This document shows, one piece after another, positions 52,474 to 61,286 of a stretch of DNA of 64,000 nucleotides. Source of the DNA: Shinella sp. SUS2 (GTDB taxonomy: Bacteria; Pseudomonadota; Alphaproteobacteria; Rhizobiales; Rhizobiaceae). Position 1 is the stretch's first letter; each line of letters begins with the position of its first letter. The stretch spans positions 1-64,000 of the forward strand of contig NZ_KQ410728.1 in assembly GCF_001262505.1 (NCBI RefSeq), given 5' to 3'. Made by a program: the position numbers and the translations under genes. The notes beneath the pieces are model-generated. The model was not told the DNA's origin. It worked only from the letters and a program-made list of their open reading frames with translations, and did no database searches.

Positions 52474-53358
52474 TCATTTCGCCAGCGGTTTGCCCAGCCT
52501 GCCTGCAAGATCCTGGACATACTGCCAGGCGACGCGGCCGGAGCGCGAGCCGCGGGTGGTCGACCATTCCAGCGCCTCGGCATGCAACTGCTCTGACGGG
52601 ATGTCGAGGTCGAAATGCCGGGCATAGCCGTCGATCATCTCGAGATATTCGGCCTGGCTGCACTTGTAGAAGCCGAGCCAGAGACCGAAACGGTCGGAGA
52701 GCGAAACCTTCTCCTCCACCGCCTCCGACGGATTGATCGCCGTCGACTGCTCGTTCTCCATCATGTCGCGCGGCAGGAGGTGCCGGCGGTTGGACGTGGC
52801 GTAGAGCAGCACATTGTCCGGACGCCCCTCGACGCCGCCGTCGAGTGCCGCCTTCAGCGACTTGTAGGACGTGTCGTCATGGTCGAAGGACAGGTCGTCG
52901 CAGAAGATGATGATCGGGCAGGGCGCTTCCTTGAGAATATCCATCAGCGCCGGCAGCGTGGCGATGTCCTCGCGGTGCACTTCGACCAGCTTCAGCTTGC
53001 TGCCGGTTTCCTTTGCGGCAAGCGCATGGACGGATTTCACCAGCGATGACTTGCCCATGCCCCGCGCGCCCCAGAGCAGCACGTTGTTGGCTGGCAGGCC
53101 GCGGGCGAAACGCACGGTGTTGTCGACGAGGATGTCACGCACATGGTCGACGCCGCGGATGAGATCGATCTCGATGCGGTTCGGCCGCTTGACCGGCTGA
53201 AGGTGCTGGCGGGCCGGCGACCAGACGAAAACCTCGGCGGCGTTCCAGTCGTTGACGGCGGGGGCGGGGCCGGCGAGGCGTTCCAGCGCGGCGTTGATGC
53301 GGCCGATTTCGGCGAGCAAGAGCTTGACGTGATCTTCCTGCAATTTCTCTCTCCTCAT
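52474..53358 (-). CDS. DUF815 P-loop ATPase
   Basis: A 294-residue AAA-like ATPase. The start is ATG 53358 or, more likely by ribosome-site spacing (AGGAGAG), TTG 53343. Walker A is LLWGARGMGKSSLVKS and Walker B IIIFCDDLSFD. The family is conserved beside yajC in Rhizobiales; its role is unknown. The yajC gene starts divergently 169 bases away. Confidence 0.85.
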   Translation of the reverse strand: MRREKLQEDHVKLLLAEIGRINAALERLAGPAPAVNDWNAAEVFVWSPARQHLQPVKRPNRIEIDLIRGVDHVRDILVDNTVRFARGLPANNVLLWGARGMGKSSLVKSVHALAAKETGSKLKLVEVHREDIATLPALMDILKEAPCPIIIFCDDLSFDHDDTSYKSLKAALDGGVEGRPDNVLLYATSNRRHLLPRDMMENEQSTAINPSEAVEEKVSLSDRFGLWLGFYKCSQAEYLEMIDGYARHFDLDIPSEQLHAEALEWSTTRGSRSGRVAWQYVQDLAGRLGKPLAK

Positions 53359-53526
53359 GCGTCCCTGCCGGGTAGCATGCGGCGGCGGGTCGCGAAAAGG
53401 GGGAAAGCGCTTGAAAACAGGCCACTTCGCAAGGTCGTGTGTTGCATTCAAGGCCCGCTTGCCTATATTCCGGCAACCGAAACGGCCCTGGAGGCCGCAC
53501 GAATTCAAGATTTCAAGGAGTAGTTG

Positions 53527-53862
53527 ATGTTCATTACCGAGGCCTTCGCGCAGACGGCGGCACCCGGCGGTGCAGGCGGCGCAGACATTCTGATGTCGGT
53601 CCTGCCGTTCCTGCTGATCTTCGTGGTGATGTATTTCCTCATCATCCGTCCGCAGCGCGCTGCCATGAAGCGTCGCGATGAGCTTCTGAAGAACATCCGC
53701 CGCGGCGACCAGGTCGTTACTGGCGGCGGCATCGTCGGCAAGGTCACCAAGGTCGTCGACGACAACGAACTCGAAGTCGAGATCGCCGAAGGCATCAAGA
53801 TCCGCGTCGTACGCAGCGGCGTCAGCGAAGTCCGCGTCAAGGGCGAACCCGTCAAGGAATAA
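53527..53862 (+). CDS. yajC: Preprotein translocase subunit YajC
   Basis: A 111-residue protein with ATG 53527 behind AAGGAG. One membrane helix (MSVLPFLLIFVVMYFLIIRP) is followed by RRDELLKNIRRGDQVVTGGGIVGKV, the YajC signature. It is part of the holo-translocase with SecDF. Confidence 0.95.
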   Translation: MFITEAFAQTAAPGGAGGADILMSVLPFLLIFVVMYFLIIRPQRAAMKRRDELLKNIRRGDQVVTGGGIVGKVTKVVDDNELEVEIAEGIKIRVVRSGVSEVRVKGEPVKE

Positions 53863-53952
53863 CTTGGCCTGCCGCCTGGCCGAGCGAATGTGCCCGGCCG
53901 GACGGCCCGACTGGTTTTCAGCCGGCGGCGCGCCGGATTAGTCGAGATCGCG

Positions 53953-56460
53953 ATGCAGCAATCCGCCCGCTGGAAGACCTTTTCCCTCTGGCTCGTCCTT
54001 GTGGCGAGCCTTCTTGTTCTTCTGCCGAGCCTTTTGCCGGCACGGATGTCGGCCGGCCTTCCCGGCTGGCTGAGCGAGCGTCGCCTCGCCCCCGGCCTCG
54101 ATCTTACCGGTGGCTCCCGCCTGGTGCTGGAAGTCTCGCGCAGCGACATCGCCGCCGAACGGCTGCGTGCCGGCGTCGAGACGATCGGCAACGCGCTTCG
54201 CGCCGCCCGCATTCCCTATAGCGATCTCAACGGCGCCGACGACACGATCGAGGTGACGGTTTCGGCGGCCGATCGCCGTGACGCGGCCCGCGCGGCGCTC
54301 GCCGGTCTCGATCTCGGCACGCTCAGCGAGCCGGAGGCCGGCCAGTTCCGCATCGTGCTTTCGGGCGAAGCGGTGGACAGCGCCGTCAGCGCGGCTTCGC
54401 TCGGGGCGGTCGATGCCGTGCGCCGCCGCGTCGAAAGCCTTGGCATTCCCTCGCTGCTCGTCGCCCGCGGCGACCGCGATCGGATCACCGTCTCCATGCC
54501 GGGCCTCACGGATCCGCAGCGCGTGAAGGACATGCTGGCGCAGGTCGGCCGTCTCTCCGCCCGGCTGGTGGACGACAGTGTGCCGGTCGACCAGGCGATC
54601 GAGAACGGCCCTCCGGCCGGATCCGAAGTGCTCTACTCCACCGGCGAGCCGCCGGTCGGCTATCTCGTGCGCCAGGACGATCTTTTCACCGCCGTCGACG
54701 TTGCCTCCGCACAGCCGGCAGCCAATGGCGAACCCTTCATCGAATTCGTGCTGAAGGGCGAGGCCGCCGAACGGCTCGCAGCCTTCACCCGCAACAACAG
54801 CGGCCGCACCGTCGCCATCCTGCTCGACGGCCAGGTGATCTCCACCTCGCGCATCCAGGGCGCCATCACGGACGGCGTTGGCCGCCTCTCAGGTGATTTC
54901 GACGCCGAGGGCGCGGCGAACCTCGCACGCGTCATCACCAGCGGCCCGCTGCCTGCGCCGCTCACCATCATCGAGGAACGCTCCATCGAGCCGGTGCTTG
55001 GCACGACCTCGGGCGACACGGTCGTTGTCGCGCTTCTCGTCGCCGTCGCGGCCGTCGTCGCCTTCATGACCTTCTTCTATGGCGTGCTTGGCGTCATCGC
55101 CTCGCTGGCATTGTCCTTCAACGTCATCCTCACCTTCGCCATGCTGGCGCTGATCGGCGCACCGCTGTCGCTTTCCATGATCGCCGGTATCGTGCTCACG
55201 GTCGGCATTGCCGTCGATGCCAGCGTGCTGATCTTCGAGCGCATCCGCGAGGAGGTGAAGGGTGGGCGCGAGCTCTCCCGGTCGGTTCTGGTCGGTTTCC
55301 GCCGTGCCCGTGCCACGGTGCTCGATGCCGCCGTCACCATGTTCATCGCCATCGCGGTCCTCTTCCTGCTTTCGGCCGCGCCGGTGCGCGCCTTCGCGCT
55401 TGCCGTCGGTATCGGCCTTTTCGCGACGCTCATCACCACCTTCACGCTGACGCGCCGCCTTGTCACGGTCTGGCTCAACCGCAGCCACGCGACGCACCTG
55501 CCGAAGGGCGTGCGCTCCGGCTTTTTCGACAGCCTCAATCTGCGTTTCATGGCGGTGCGCAATGGCGTCTTCCTGCTGACGGCGGTGCTGTCGCTCGCCA
55601 TCGCGGGCCTCTTGGTCGCCGGCAAGCTCAAGCTCGGCATCGATTTCACCGGCGGTGCGGCGCTGGAGGTGCAGGCGAAGGCCGGCAATGCGGATCTCGA
55701 CGACATCACGGCCCGCCTGAACGATGCCGGCGTCGACGTGCTGAACGTCACGAAGCAACGCGATGCGCGGCACGCGCTGGTGCGGATGACATCGGCGGGT
55801 GAGGGCGAAAACGCGGAGCAGACCTCCGTGCTGATTGCCCGCGGCGAGCTGGAGGACGATTATGATTTTCGCCGTGTCGAGGTGGTCGGCCCGGCGATCT
55901 CAGGCGAATTGATCGATACTGCGACCCTTGGCTTCATCGTCGGTTTGCTCGCGCTCGTCGCCTATATCTGGATCCGCTTCGAATGGCATTTCGCCATCGG
56001 TGCGATCATCTCGCTGGCGCATGACGTCTTCTTCACACTCGGTTTCCTCGCGCTCGCCAAGATCGAGTTCAACATCAGCGCCGTTGCGGCGCTGTTGACG
56101 GTCGCCGGCTATTCGCTGAACGACACGATGGTCGTTTACGACCGTGTTCGCGAGAATCTCCGGCATTTCAAGCAGATGCCGCTGCCGATCCTCATCGACG
56201 ACGCGATCAACCGCACACTCTCGCGCACCGTGCTCACCTCGGCGACGACGCTGATCGCGCTCGCCGCGCTTGCGCTGTTCGGCGGTGAGGCAATCGGCAC
56301 CTTCGCGCTGACGCTGCTCTTCGGGGTGGCGATCGGCACCATATCCTCTATCTATATCGCCGGACCGGTCCTTATCCTGTTCCGCCTCCAGCCGGAGCGC
56401 TACCGCCCGGGCAAGGGCGGCAAGGGCCCGGCTCCGGAAGCGACGGGAGCCAATGGCTAA
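53953..56460 (+). CDS. secDF: Fused protein translocase SecDF
   Basis: An 835-residue protein, ATG 53953. The SecD half has GLDLTGGSRLVLEV and a later periplasmic P1 domain, then six membrane helices with FNVILTFAMLALIGAPLS. The SecF half has KLGIDFTGGAALEV and a second six-helix block (VAGYSLNDTMVVYDRVREN). It uses the proton motive force to pull exported proteins. Fusion of secD and secF is common in Rhizobiales. Confidence 0.95.
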   Translation: MQQSARWKTFSLWLVLVASLLVLLPSLLPARMSAGLPGWLSERRLAPGLDLTGGSRLVLEVSRSDIAAERLRAGVETIGNALRAARIPYSDLNGADDTIEVTVSAADRRDAARAALAGLDLGTLSEPEAGQFRIVLSGEAVDSAVSAASLGAVDAVRRRVESLGIPSLLVARGDRDRITVSMPGLTDPQRVKDMLAQVGRLSARLVDDSVPVDQAIENGPPAGSEVLYSTGEPPVGYLVRQDDLFTAVDVASAQPAANGEPFIEFVLKGEAAERLAAFTRNNSGRTVAILLDGQVISTSRIQGAITDGVGRLSGDFDAEGAANLARVITSGPLPAPLTIIEERSIEPVLGTTSGDTVVVALLVAVAAVVAFMTFFYGVLGVIASLALSFNVILTFAMLALIGAPLSLSMIAGIVLTVGIAVDASVLIFERIREEVKGGRELSRSVLVGFRRARATVLDAAVTMFIAIAVLFLLSAAPVRAFALAVGIGLFATLITTFTLTRRLVTVWLNRSHATHLPKGVRSGFFDSLNLRFMAVRNGVFLLTAVLSLAIAGLLVAGKLKLGIDFTGGAALEVQAKAGNADLDDITARLNDAGVDVLNVTKQRDARHALVRMTSAGEGENAEQTSVLIARGELEDDYDFRRVEVVGPAISGELIDTATLGFIVGLLALVAYIWIRFEWHFAIGAIISLAHDVFFTLGFLALAKIEFNISAVAALLTVAGYSLNDTMVVYDRVRENLRHFKQMPLPILIDDAINRTLSRTVLTSATTLIALAALALFGGEAIGTFALTLLFGVAIGTISSIYIAGPVLILFRLQPERYRPGKGGKGPAPEATGANG

Positions 56461-56839
56461 AGGCATCGAAATCCGGGAGGCGCATTTCCCCGGCCGTGCG
56501 CCGATCGACGCATATGGCAATGGCGGCTTCCGCTTTGCCGACATGTCGCATCGCGGCTCCATCCTCTGCCTGCCCTCGGGCATCCATGGCTGGGACAAGG
56601 AGGAGGGCGCGCCGCTGACGCTGGCCGACCTCCAGCGCGTCCTGGACGAGGCGGGCGAGATCGAGGTGCTGCTCGTCGGCACGGGCAAGGAGATCCGTCC
56701 GCTCTCGGCCGAGATCAAGGCAGCGCTGACGGAGCGCAAGGTGCGTTCCGATCCGATGAGCACGGGCGCCGCCGTACGCACCTTCAATGTCATGCTGGCC
56801 GAAAGCCGGGCCGTCGCCGCAGCGCTGATCGCGGTGTGA
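56453..56839 (+). CDS. Mth938-like domain protein (DUF498)
   Basis: A 128-residue protein. RAPIDAYGNGGFRFADMSHRG and IEVLLVGTGKEIRPLS match the Mth938/NDUFAF3-like family. The eukaryotic relative helps complex I assembly. It overlaps secDF by eight bases and the next gene by four, so it is embedded in a conserved operon. Confidence 0.88.
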   Translation: MAKGIEIREAHFPGRAPIDAYGNGGFRFADMSHRGSILCLPSGIHGWDKEEGAPLTLADLQRVLDEAGEIEVLLVGTGKEIRPLSAEIKAALTERKVRSDPMSTGAAVRTFNVMLAESRAVAAALIAV

Positions 56840-57702
56840 ATTTTGCCATGACCGATATGCGGCAAGACCCTTATGCGCACTGTCTGGCGATGCTTCGCGA
56901 CACCGACCGCGACCGTTACCTCGCCTGCCTGCTGGCCCCGGCGGAAAAGCGCGGCGCGCTTGCCGCGCTCTATGCCTTCAATGCCGAGATCGCCCGCGTG
57001 CGCGACGTGGTGCGCGAGGCGTTGCCCGGCGAAATCCGCCTGCAATGGTGGCGCGACGTGCTCGAGGGTACGGCCGAGGGCGATGCCATGGCCAATCCGC
57101 TCGCTGCCGGCCTGATGGCCTGCGTGAAGGAACATCGGCTGCCGGTCGCCGTGCTGACGGACATGACAGAGGCGCGCATCTTCGACGTCTACAACGACCC
57201 GATGGAAAGCCGCGCGGCATTCGAAGGCTATGCCGGTGAAACCGCCTCGGCGCTGATCCAGCTTGCAAGCCTTATCCTTGATCCGGCAAGGGCGCCCGAA
57301 TCGGCGGAGGCTGCCGGCCATGCCGGCGTGGCGCAGACCGTCGCCGGCACCCTGCTGATGCTGCCGATCCACCGGCGGCGCGGCCAGGTCTACCTGCCGG
57401 CCGATCTTCTTGCCGCCACGGGCCTGACACCGGAAGCCCTGCTTGCCGGCAACGATACGGCCGCGGCGGCGCGGGCGGTGGATGCCTTTGTCGGTCTCGG
57501 TCGGGAGCACCTTGCCAAGGCACGGGCCGCTGGTGGCGTTTCGCCGGCCAACCGCCCGGCCTTTCTGCCCGTCGCGCTCGTTCCGCCTGTGCTGGGTGCT
57601 GCGGAGAAGGCCGGCGAAGCGGTGCTTGAGCGCTCCCTCCAGCCCGCCCAATGGCGACGGCAATGGTGGATGTGGCGTGCGCTGCGCCGTGGCCCGTTCT
57701 AA
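56836..57702 (+). CDS. Squalene/phytoene synthase-like protein (NDUFAF6-like)
   Basis: A 288-residue helical protein starting at GTG 56836. FNAEIARVRDVVREALPGEIRLQWWRDVL-type sequence (shown in part) and FEGYAGETASAL resemble the trans-isoprenyl synthase fold, but the first Asp-rich motif is not intact. Relatives in Alphaproteobacteria and mitochondria (NDUFAF6) are assembly factors for complex I and not enzymes. Following an Mth938/NDUFAF3-like gene, the pair hints at shared function. Confidence 0.82.
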   Translation: MNFAMTDMRQDPYAHCLAMLRDTDRDRYLACLLAPAEKRGALAALYAFNAEIARVRDVVREALPGEIRLQWWRDVLEGTAEGDAMANPLAAGLMACVKEHRLPVAVLTDMTEARIFDVYNDPMESRAAFEGYAGETASALIQLASLILDPARAPESAEAAGHAGVAQTVAGTLLMLPIHRRRGQVYLPADLLAATGLTPEALLAGNDTAAAARAVDAFVGLGREHLAKARAAGGVSPANRPAFLPVALVPPVLGAAEKAGEAVLERSLQPAQWRRQWWMWRALRRGPF

Positions 57703-57848
57703 CTTGGCGGGGTTCCCGTTTCTTCGCGTGTCGCGTAAAATTGCGGTGTCCGGTCGGCGCTGCCTCTTGAGCGCCTGACAAGACGCAAAACTGGCGCAAG
57801 CCTTGTCCGCTACAGCGGCAGGACGTTTTTCGCGGAGGAATCGCGCCG

Positions 57849-58301
57849 ATGCTCTGGACCATCACCATCGCCTGCCTGCTTTTGGCCGGCCTCGTCTTCC
57901 GTCAGGTGTTTCGCCGGGATGAGGAGCAGGAGATGGCCGGCGAGGATGCGGGGCTTGCGATCCTTGAATTCGGCCGCGCCTTTCCCGACGAGGCGATCCG
58001 CGAGGTCATCACCACCGCGGACAGCCGCACGGTGTTCCTGCGCCTGCATGACGGCAAGGCCGGATGCATGCATGCCCATGGTCACCACTATTCCTGCCAC
58101 AGGATCGAGCCCGGCACCGTGCGCGTCGAAAGCGCCGGCCCGAAGCGCCTCGCCGTGAAATTTGCCAATGCCGCCTTCGAGGGCGGCGTCTTCGAATTCC
58201 GCGACGAACGGGAGGCCGCGGAGGTCTCGCTCTGGCTGCTCGGCAGCTTCATGCCGGCCGTGGCCGGGCGCGGGGCCGAGACCGCAGGCCAACAAAACTA
58301 A
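57849..58301 (+). CDS. Membrane-anchored protein of unknown function
   Basis: A 150-residue protein with an N-terminal membrane helix (LWTITIACLLLAGLVFRQVF) and a small beta-rich cytosolic or periplasmic domain (AIREVITTADSRTVFLRLHDG, then MHAHGHHYSCHRIEPG). The His/Cys cluster could bind a metal. The start ATG 57849 is preceded by GCGGAGGAATCGCCG. No family recognised. Confidence 0.7.
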   Translation: MLWTITIACLLLAGLVFRQVFRRDEEQEMAGEDAGLAILEFGRAFPDEAIREVITTADSRTVFLRLHDGKAGCMHAHGHHYSCHRIEPGTVRVESAGPKRLAVKFANAAFEGGVFEFRDEREAAEVSLWLLGSFMPAVAGRGAETAGQQN

Positions 58302-58344
58302 AAAGGCGGGGCCAATCGCCCGTGGCACGACGTTGCGTCCTTCT

Positions 58345-58367
58345 CCTTCTCCTCAACGGGGAGAAGG
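58345..58367. repeat. Palindromic intergenic hairpin CCTTCTCC-N7-GGAGAAGG
   Basis: A perfect eight-base inverted repeat (58345-58352 with 58360-58367) of the type that recurs in rhizobial intergenic regions. It lies between convergent genes and may act as a terminator. Confidence 0.5.
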
Positions 58368-58441
58368 GGCAGGAGGCGTGCTCCCGGCCTCCTGTGCTAT
58401 CCTGCATTTTGACGGTGCGGCCGAGGGAGCCGTCCGGAAAA

Positions 58442-59851
58442 TCAGCGACCGAGCCAGCGGGCGCAGTCTTCGAGCGCCCGTGCGGCCGTCGCCTGTTTCT
58501 TGGCGAGGGCCTTGTCCTTGCCACGGAACCGCTTGACGCCGTCCGGCTTCGTCACCGTGCCCGGCTCCAGCGGCGGGAACAGGCCGAAGTTGACGTTCAT
58601 CGGCTGGAAGGAACGTTTTCCCGGTTCGTCGTCCGAGACGATATGGCCGCCGGTGATGTGGCCGAGCAGCGAACCGAAGGCTGTGGTTTCCGGCGGCAGT
58701 GAGGGCGTTTCGCCGCGTCGTTCGGCAACCGCGAACCGGCCGGCGAGCAGGCCGATGCTGGCGCTCTCCACATAACCCTCGCAGCCGGTGATCTGGCCGG
58801 CAAAGCGCAGGCCCGGGCGACCCTTCAGCGTCAGCGAGCGGTCGAGCAGCGTCGGCGAATTGATGTAGGTGTTGCGGTGGAGGCCGCCGAGGCGAGCGAA
58901 TTCCGCATTCTGGAGGCCGGGAATCAGGCGGAAGATCTCGGCCTGGGCGCCGTATTTCAGCTTCGTCTGGAAGCCGACCATGTTGTAGAGCGTGCCGAGC
59001 GCATTGTCCTGCCGCAGCTGCACGACGGCATAGGGCTTGACCGTCGGGTTGTGCGCATTGGTGAGGCCCATGGGCTTCATCGGGCCGTGGCGCGGCGTTT
59101 CGCGGCCGCGCTCCGCCATCACCTCGATCGGCAGGCAGCCGTCGAAATAGGGCGTGCCCTCCCATTCCTTGAAGCCTGTCGTATCGCCGGCAATCATCGC
59201 GTCGATGAAGGCGTTGTACTGCGCTTCGTCCATCGGGCAGTTGATATAGTCCTTGCCCGTGCCGCCGGGGCCGACCTTGTCGTAGCGCGACTGGAACCAG
59301 CAGATGTCCATGTCGATGCTGGCCGTATGCACGATCGGCGCGATGGCGTCGAAGAAGGCGAGCGAATCGGCGCCGGTGCGGGCCTGGATCGCTTCGGCGA
59401 GCGACGGGGCGGTGAGCGGCCCGGTGGCGATGATCGCCTGGTCCCAAGCCTCCGGTGGCAGGCCGGTGACCTCCTCGCGTATGATGGAAATCAACGGGTG
59501 GCCTTCGAGTGCGGCGGTGACGGCGGCGGAAAAGCCGTCGCGATCGACGGCGAGGGCACCGCCGGCCGGCACCTGGCTGCTATCGGCCGCGCGCATGATC
59601 AGCGAGCCGGCGAGCCGCATTTCGGCGTGCAGCACGCCAACGGCATTGCTCGTCGCGTCGTCCGAGCGGAAGGAGTTGGAGCAGACGAGTTCGGCAAGGC
59701 CGTCCGTCTTGTGGGCATCCGTGCCGCGCACCCCGCGCATTTCATGCAGGATGACGGGTACGCCGCTGGTCGCGATCTGCCAGGCGGCTTCCGAGCCGGC
59801 AAGGCCGCCGCCGATGACGTGGATGGGAGCGAGGGAAGAGGTCTGTGTCAT
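58442..59851 (-). CDS. trmFO: Methylenetetrahydrofolate-tRNA-(uracil-5-)-methyltransferase TrmFO
   Basis: A 469-residue flavoprotein. The FAD loop [14 protein letters not shown] is at 11-24, and the catalytic Cys region [13 protein letters not shown] at 54-66 (C57). The late [20 protein letters not shown] is a family motif. It makes T54 in tRNA using folate. Monocistronic. Confidence 0.95.
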   Translation of the reverse strand: MTQTSSLAPIHVIGGGLAGSEAAWQIATSGVPVILHEMRGVRGTDAHKTDGLAELVCSNSFRSDDATSNAVGVLHAEMRLAGSLIMRAADSSQVPAGGALAVDRDGFSAAVTAALEGHPLISIIREEVTGLPPEAWDQAIIATGPLTAPSLAEAIQARTGADSLAFFDAIAPIVHTASIDMDICWFQSRYDKVGPGGTGKDYINCPMDEAQYNAFIDAMIAGDTTGFKEWEGTPYFDGCLPIEVMAERGRETPRHGPMKPMGLTNAHNPTVKPYAVVQLRQDNALGTLYNMVGFQTKLKYGAQAEIFRLIPGLQNAEFARLGGLHRNTYINSPTLLDRSLTLKGRPGLRFAGQITGCEGYVESASIGLLAGRFAVAERRGETPSLPPETTAFGSLLGHITGGHIVSDDEPGKRSFQPMNVNFGLFPPLEPGTVTKPDGVKRFRGKDKALAKKQATAARALEDCARWLGR

Positions 59852-59994
59852 GGGCGGTTCGTTACCATGCCCGCGGGCTGCTTTCCATCACGGAGATTCA
59901 AAAGCCCGAATCAAAAACGGCACCAGATGGTGCCGTTTGAAGCGTTCCTCGCGCGTCGCCGTTTCCGGCCGCAGCGGTGGAAACCGGCTATGTC

Positions 59995-60138
59995 TTAGCG
60001 GAAGGAACGGGCTGCGATGTCGCGGATGTCGTAACGGGTCAGGCCGATGTCGGACAGCGTGTGGTTCGACAGGTTGCCGAGTTCGTTCATCGTGCGGCGG
60101 TAGGAAATCCAGTTCTTTGCAATGCGGATCGGGTTCAT
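59995..60138 (-). CDS. DUF1127 mini-protein 1
   Basis: A 47-residue protein with ribosome site GAGGAGAAGACG before ATG 60138. It reads MNPIRIAKNWISYRRT and ends in LSDIGLTRYDIRDIAAR, the DUF1127 core (L-DIG--R-DI). The family includes small Arg-rich proteins involved in RNA turnover and phosphate or C1 metabolism in Agrobacterium and Rhodobacter. Preceded by a LysR-type box and promoter at 60194-60227. Confidence 0.9.
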   Translation of the reverse strand: MNPIRIAKNWISYRRTMNELGNLSNHTLSDIGLTRYDIRDIAARSFR

Positions 60139-60193
60139 CGTCTTCTCCTCGAAGGGTTGGCCGGGAGGTCTGTCTCACCGGTGTGTGAGCTCT

Positions 60194-60227
60194 ATATAGG
60201 CGATACCCTTATTAATGTGCAGTGCAA
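60194..60227 (-). promoter_or_regulatory. Promoter with LysR-type box TTGCACTGCACA, upstream of DUF1127 gene 1
   Basis: On the minus strand TTGCACTGCACA (60216-60227) is followed after exactly 16 bases by a CTATAT -10 element (60194-60199). The core is an imperfect palindrome TGCA-C-TGCA. The same box with the same spacing occurs at 61436-61469. A LysR regulator such as VtlR/LsrB is the likely binder, since VtlR controls DUF1127 genes in Brucella. Confidence 0.6.
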
Positions 60228-60423
60228 AGAAAATGCAGCTGCTATGCATTTGTGCAATAAGACGACCACCAATCGGGCAGGTGATTTTGCTGCGGGCATA
60301 GCACGCAGAAAATGCCGCTATTCCAGGCAGATAGAAAGCTTCATCGTACTGGGTGGCTTCTCTGCGGAATGTCGCATGGGGAAGATTGCGACATTGTGCG
60401 GCGCAAAAAGACAGGCAAACAAA

Positions 60424-60454
60424 AACGCCCCCAGGCGGGAAGCCTGAGGGCGTT
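60424..60454 (-). terminator. Rho-independent terminator of DUF1127 gene 2
   Basis: A 13-pair stem with one mismatch (60424-60436 with 60442-60454), five-base loop, then T-run on the minus strand (TTTTTGTTTG). Confidence 0.8.
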
Positions 60455-60483
60455 CGAAACAGGACCGCTAACGGTCGTTCGGC

Positions 60484-60627
60484 TTAGTTGGCAGCCTTGC
60501 GAGCGATGTACGGAATATCGCTGCGGCCGATGCCGAGGTCGCGGAGTTCCCGGTCCGACATGCGGCCGAGTTCGTTGACGGTCTGACGGTACTTGCGCCA
60601 GTTGTTGAAAGAGCGTGCCAGGTTCAT
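60484..60627 (-). CDS. DUF1127 mini-protein 2
   Basis: A 47-residue protein, ATG 60627 behind AAAGGGGTAAG. Sequence begins NLARSFNNWRKYRQTVNEL and ends LGIGRSDIPYIARKAAN, another DUF1127 member. It lies downstream of the two small RNAs in the same direction. A -10 element (60701-60706) and palindrome (60725-60736) lie upstream. Confidence 0.9.
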   Translation of the reverse strand: MNLARSFNNWRKYRQTVNELGRMSDRELRDLGIGRSDIPYIARKAAN

Positions 60628-60700
60628 GTTCTTACCCCTTTCTTGGGCTTCCTACTGGGCGGCCGCTCGTCCTTGGCGCCGCCCCGATCTGATGAATTGG

Positions 60701-60736
60701 AATATACGCTGCGCCGCCGAAAAGAACAGCGCTGTT
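60701..60736 (-). promoter_or_regulatory. Promoter with 12-base palindrome upstream of DUF1127 gene 2
   Basis: A TATATT -10 element (minus strand, 60701-60706) with the perfect palindrome AACAGCGCTGTT (60725-60736) overlapping the -35 position. The palindrome may be an operator. Confidence 0.45.
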
Positions 60737-60856
60737 ACAGCACGGCACCTATGCGTTTTGAGCATGTCAAGCGGAAATTTCGGCAAAATTCTGGCCAAAT
60801 TTCCGGCTTTTGGCCACAAAGGTTAAGATCGCTATGCGTCAGAGGTTGGGTGCGGT

Positions 60857-60990
60857 GCAAAAAAACAAAACCCGCCGGGGGAGGAGATCCGGCGGGCTTT
60901 GCTGATATCGATTGGCAGCCTGGGAGGAGGAGGGAGGGCCGCCAATCCTGTCGGGGACGTTGGGAGGAGGAGATCGCCGCCCGACCGATG
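60857..60990 (-). ncRNA. Small RNA, alpha-r14/cuckoo-type with anti-SD loops (copy B)
   Basis: About 130 nucleotides. Three hairpins each expose a CCTCCTCCC-type loop on the minus strand: stem 60950-60955/60980-60985, stem 60910-60916/60941-60947 and the terminator stem 60871-60878/60889-60896 followed by TTTTGTTTTTTTG. The promoter CTTCAA-N17-CTATAT lies at 60997-61025. This matches the alpha-r14 or CcsR-like small RNA family, whose loops pair with ribosome-binding sites. Confidence 0.8.
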
Positions 60991-60996
60991 GGAATG

Positions 60997-61025
60997 ATAT
61001 AGGCCGTTCGAGCCTTGCGTTGAAG
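60997..61025 (-). promoter_or_regulatory. Promoter of small RNA copy B
   Basis: Minus-strand -35 CTTCAA (61020-61025), 17-base spacer and -10 CTATAT (60997-61002), close to the housekeeping consensus of Rhizobiales. Expected start near 60990. Confidence 0.65.
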
Positions 61026-61165
61026 CGCAGGATGGGAATGGCACCAATGCATGTGGTGCATGCCTGTGATCGTGCAGCAGGATTTTCTGCCCGGATTTTG
61101 AGCGGAGTGGTCGATCGTGTCGAGGTGTTTGGCCGCTTTGGCGCGGCTGCGCATGCGTCTGGCGC

Positions 61166-61286
61166 AAACAATAACGCCCGCTGGGGGAGGAGGTCCAGCG
61201 GGCGTCACTATGAGTGATTGGCAACTGGGAGGAGGAGTGTTGCCAATCGTATCGAAACGACACTGGGAGGAGGAGTGCGTCGTTCC
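61166..61286 (-). ncRNA. Small RNA, alpha-r14/cuckoo-type with anti-SD loops (copy A)
   Basis: About 120 nucleotides. Hairpin 1 (61256-61261 with 61279-61284), hairpin 2 with a perfect ten-base stem (61216-61225 with 61239-61248) and a terminator hairpin (61175-61184 with 61195-61204), each carrying CCTCCTCCC in the loop. It is a tandem paralogue of copy B. A weak T-rich tail follows. The start could be the promoter at 61436, with processing, or a nearer one I cannot identify. Confidence 0.75.

Larger units (their letters stand above)
60139..60483. other. Intergenic region between the two DUF1127 genes
   Basis: About 345 bases. It holds the promoter of DUF1127 gene 1 (60194-60227), a terminator for DUF1127 gene 2 (60424-60454) and in between about 190 bases of mixed composition with no recognisable gene. 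Confidence 0.5.
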
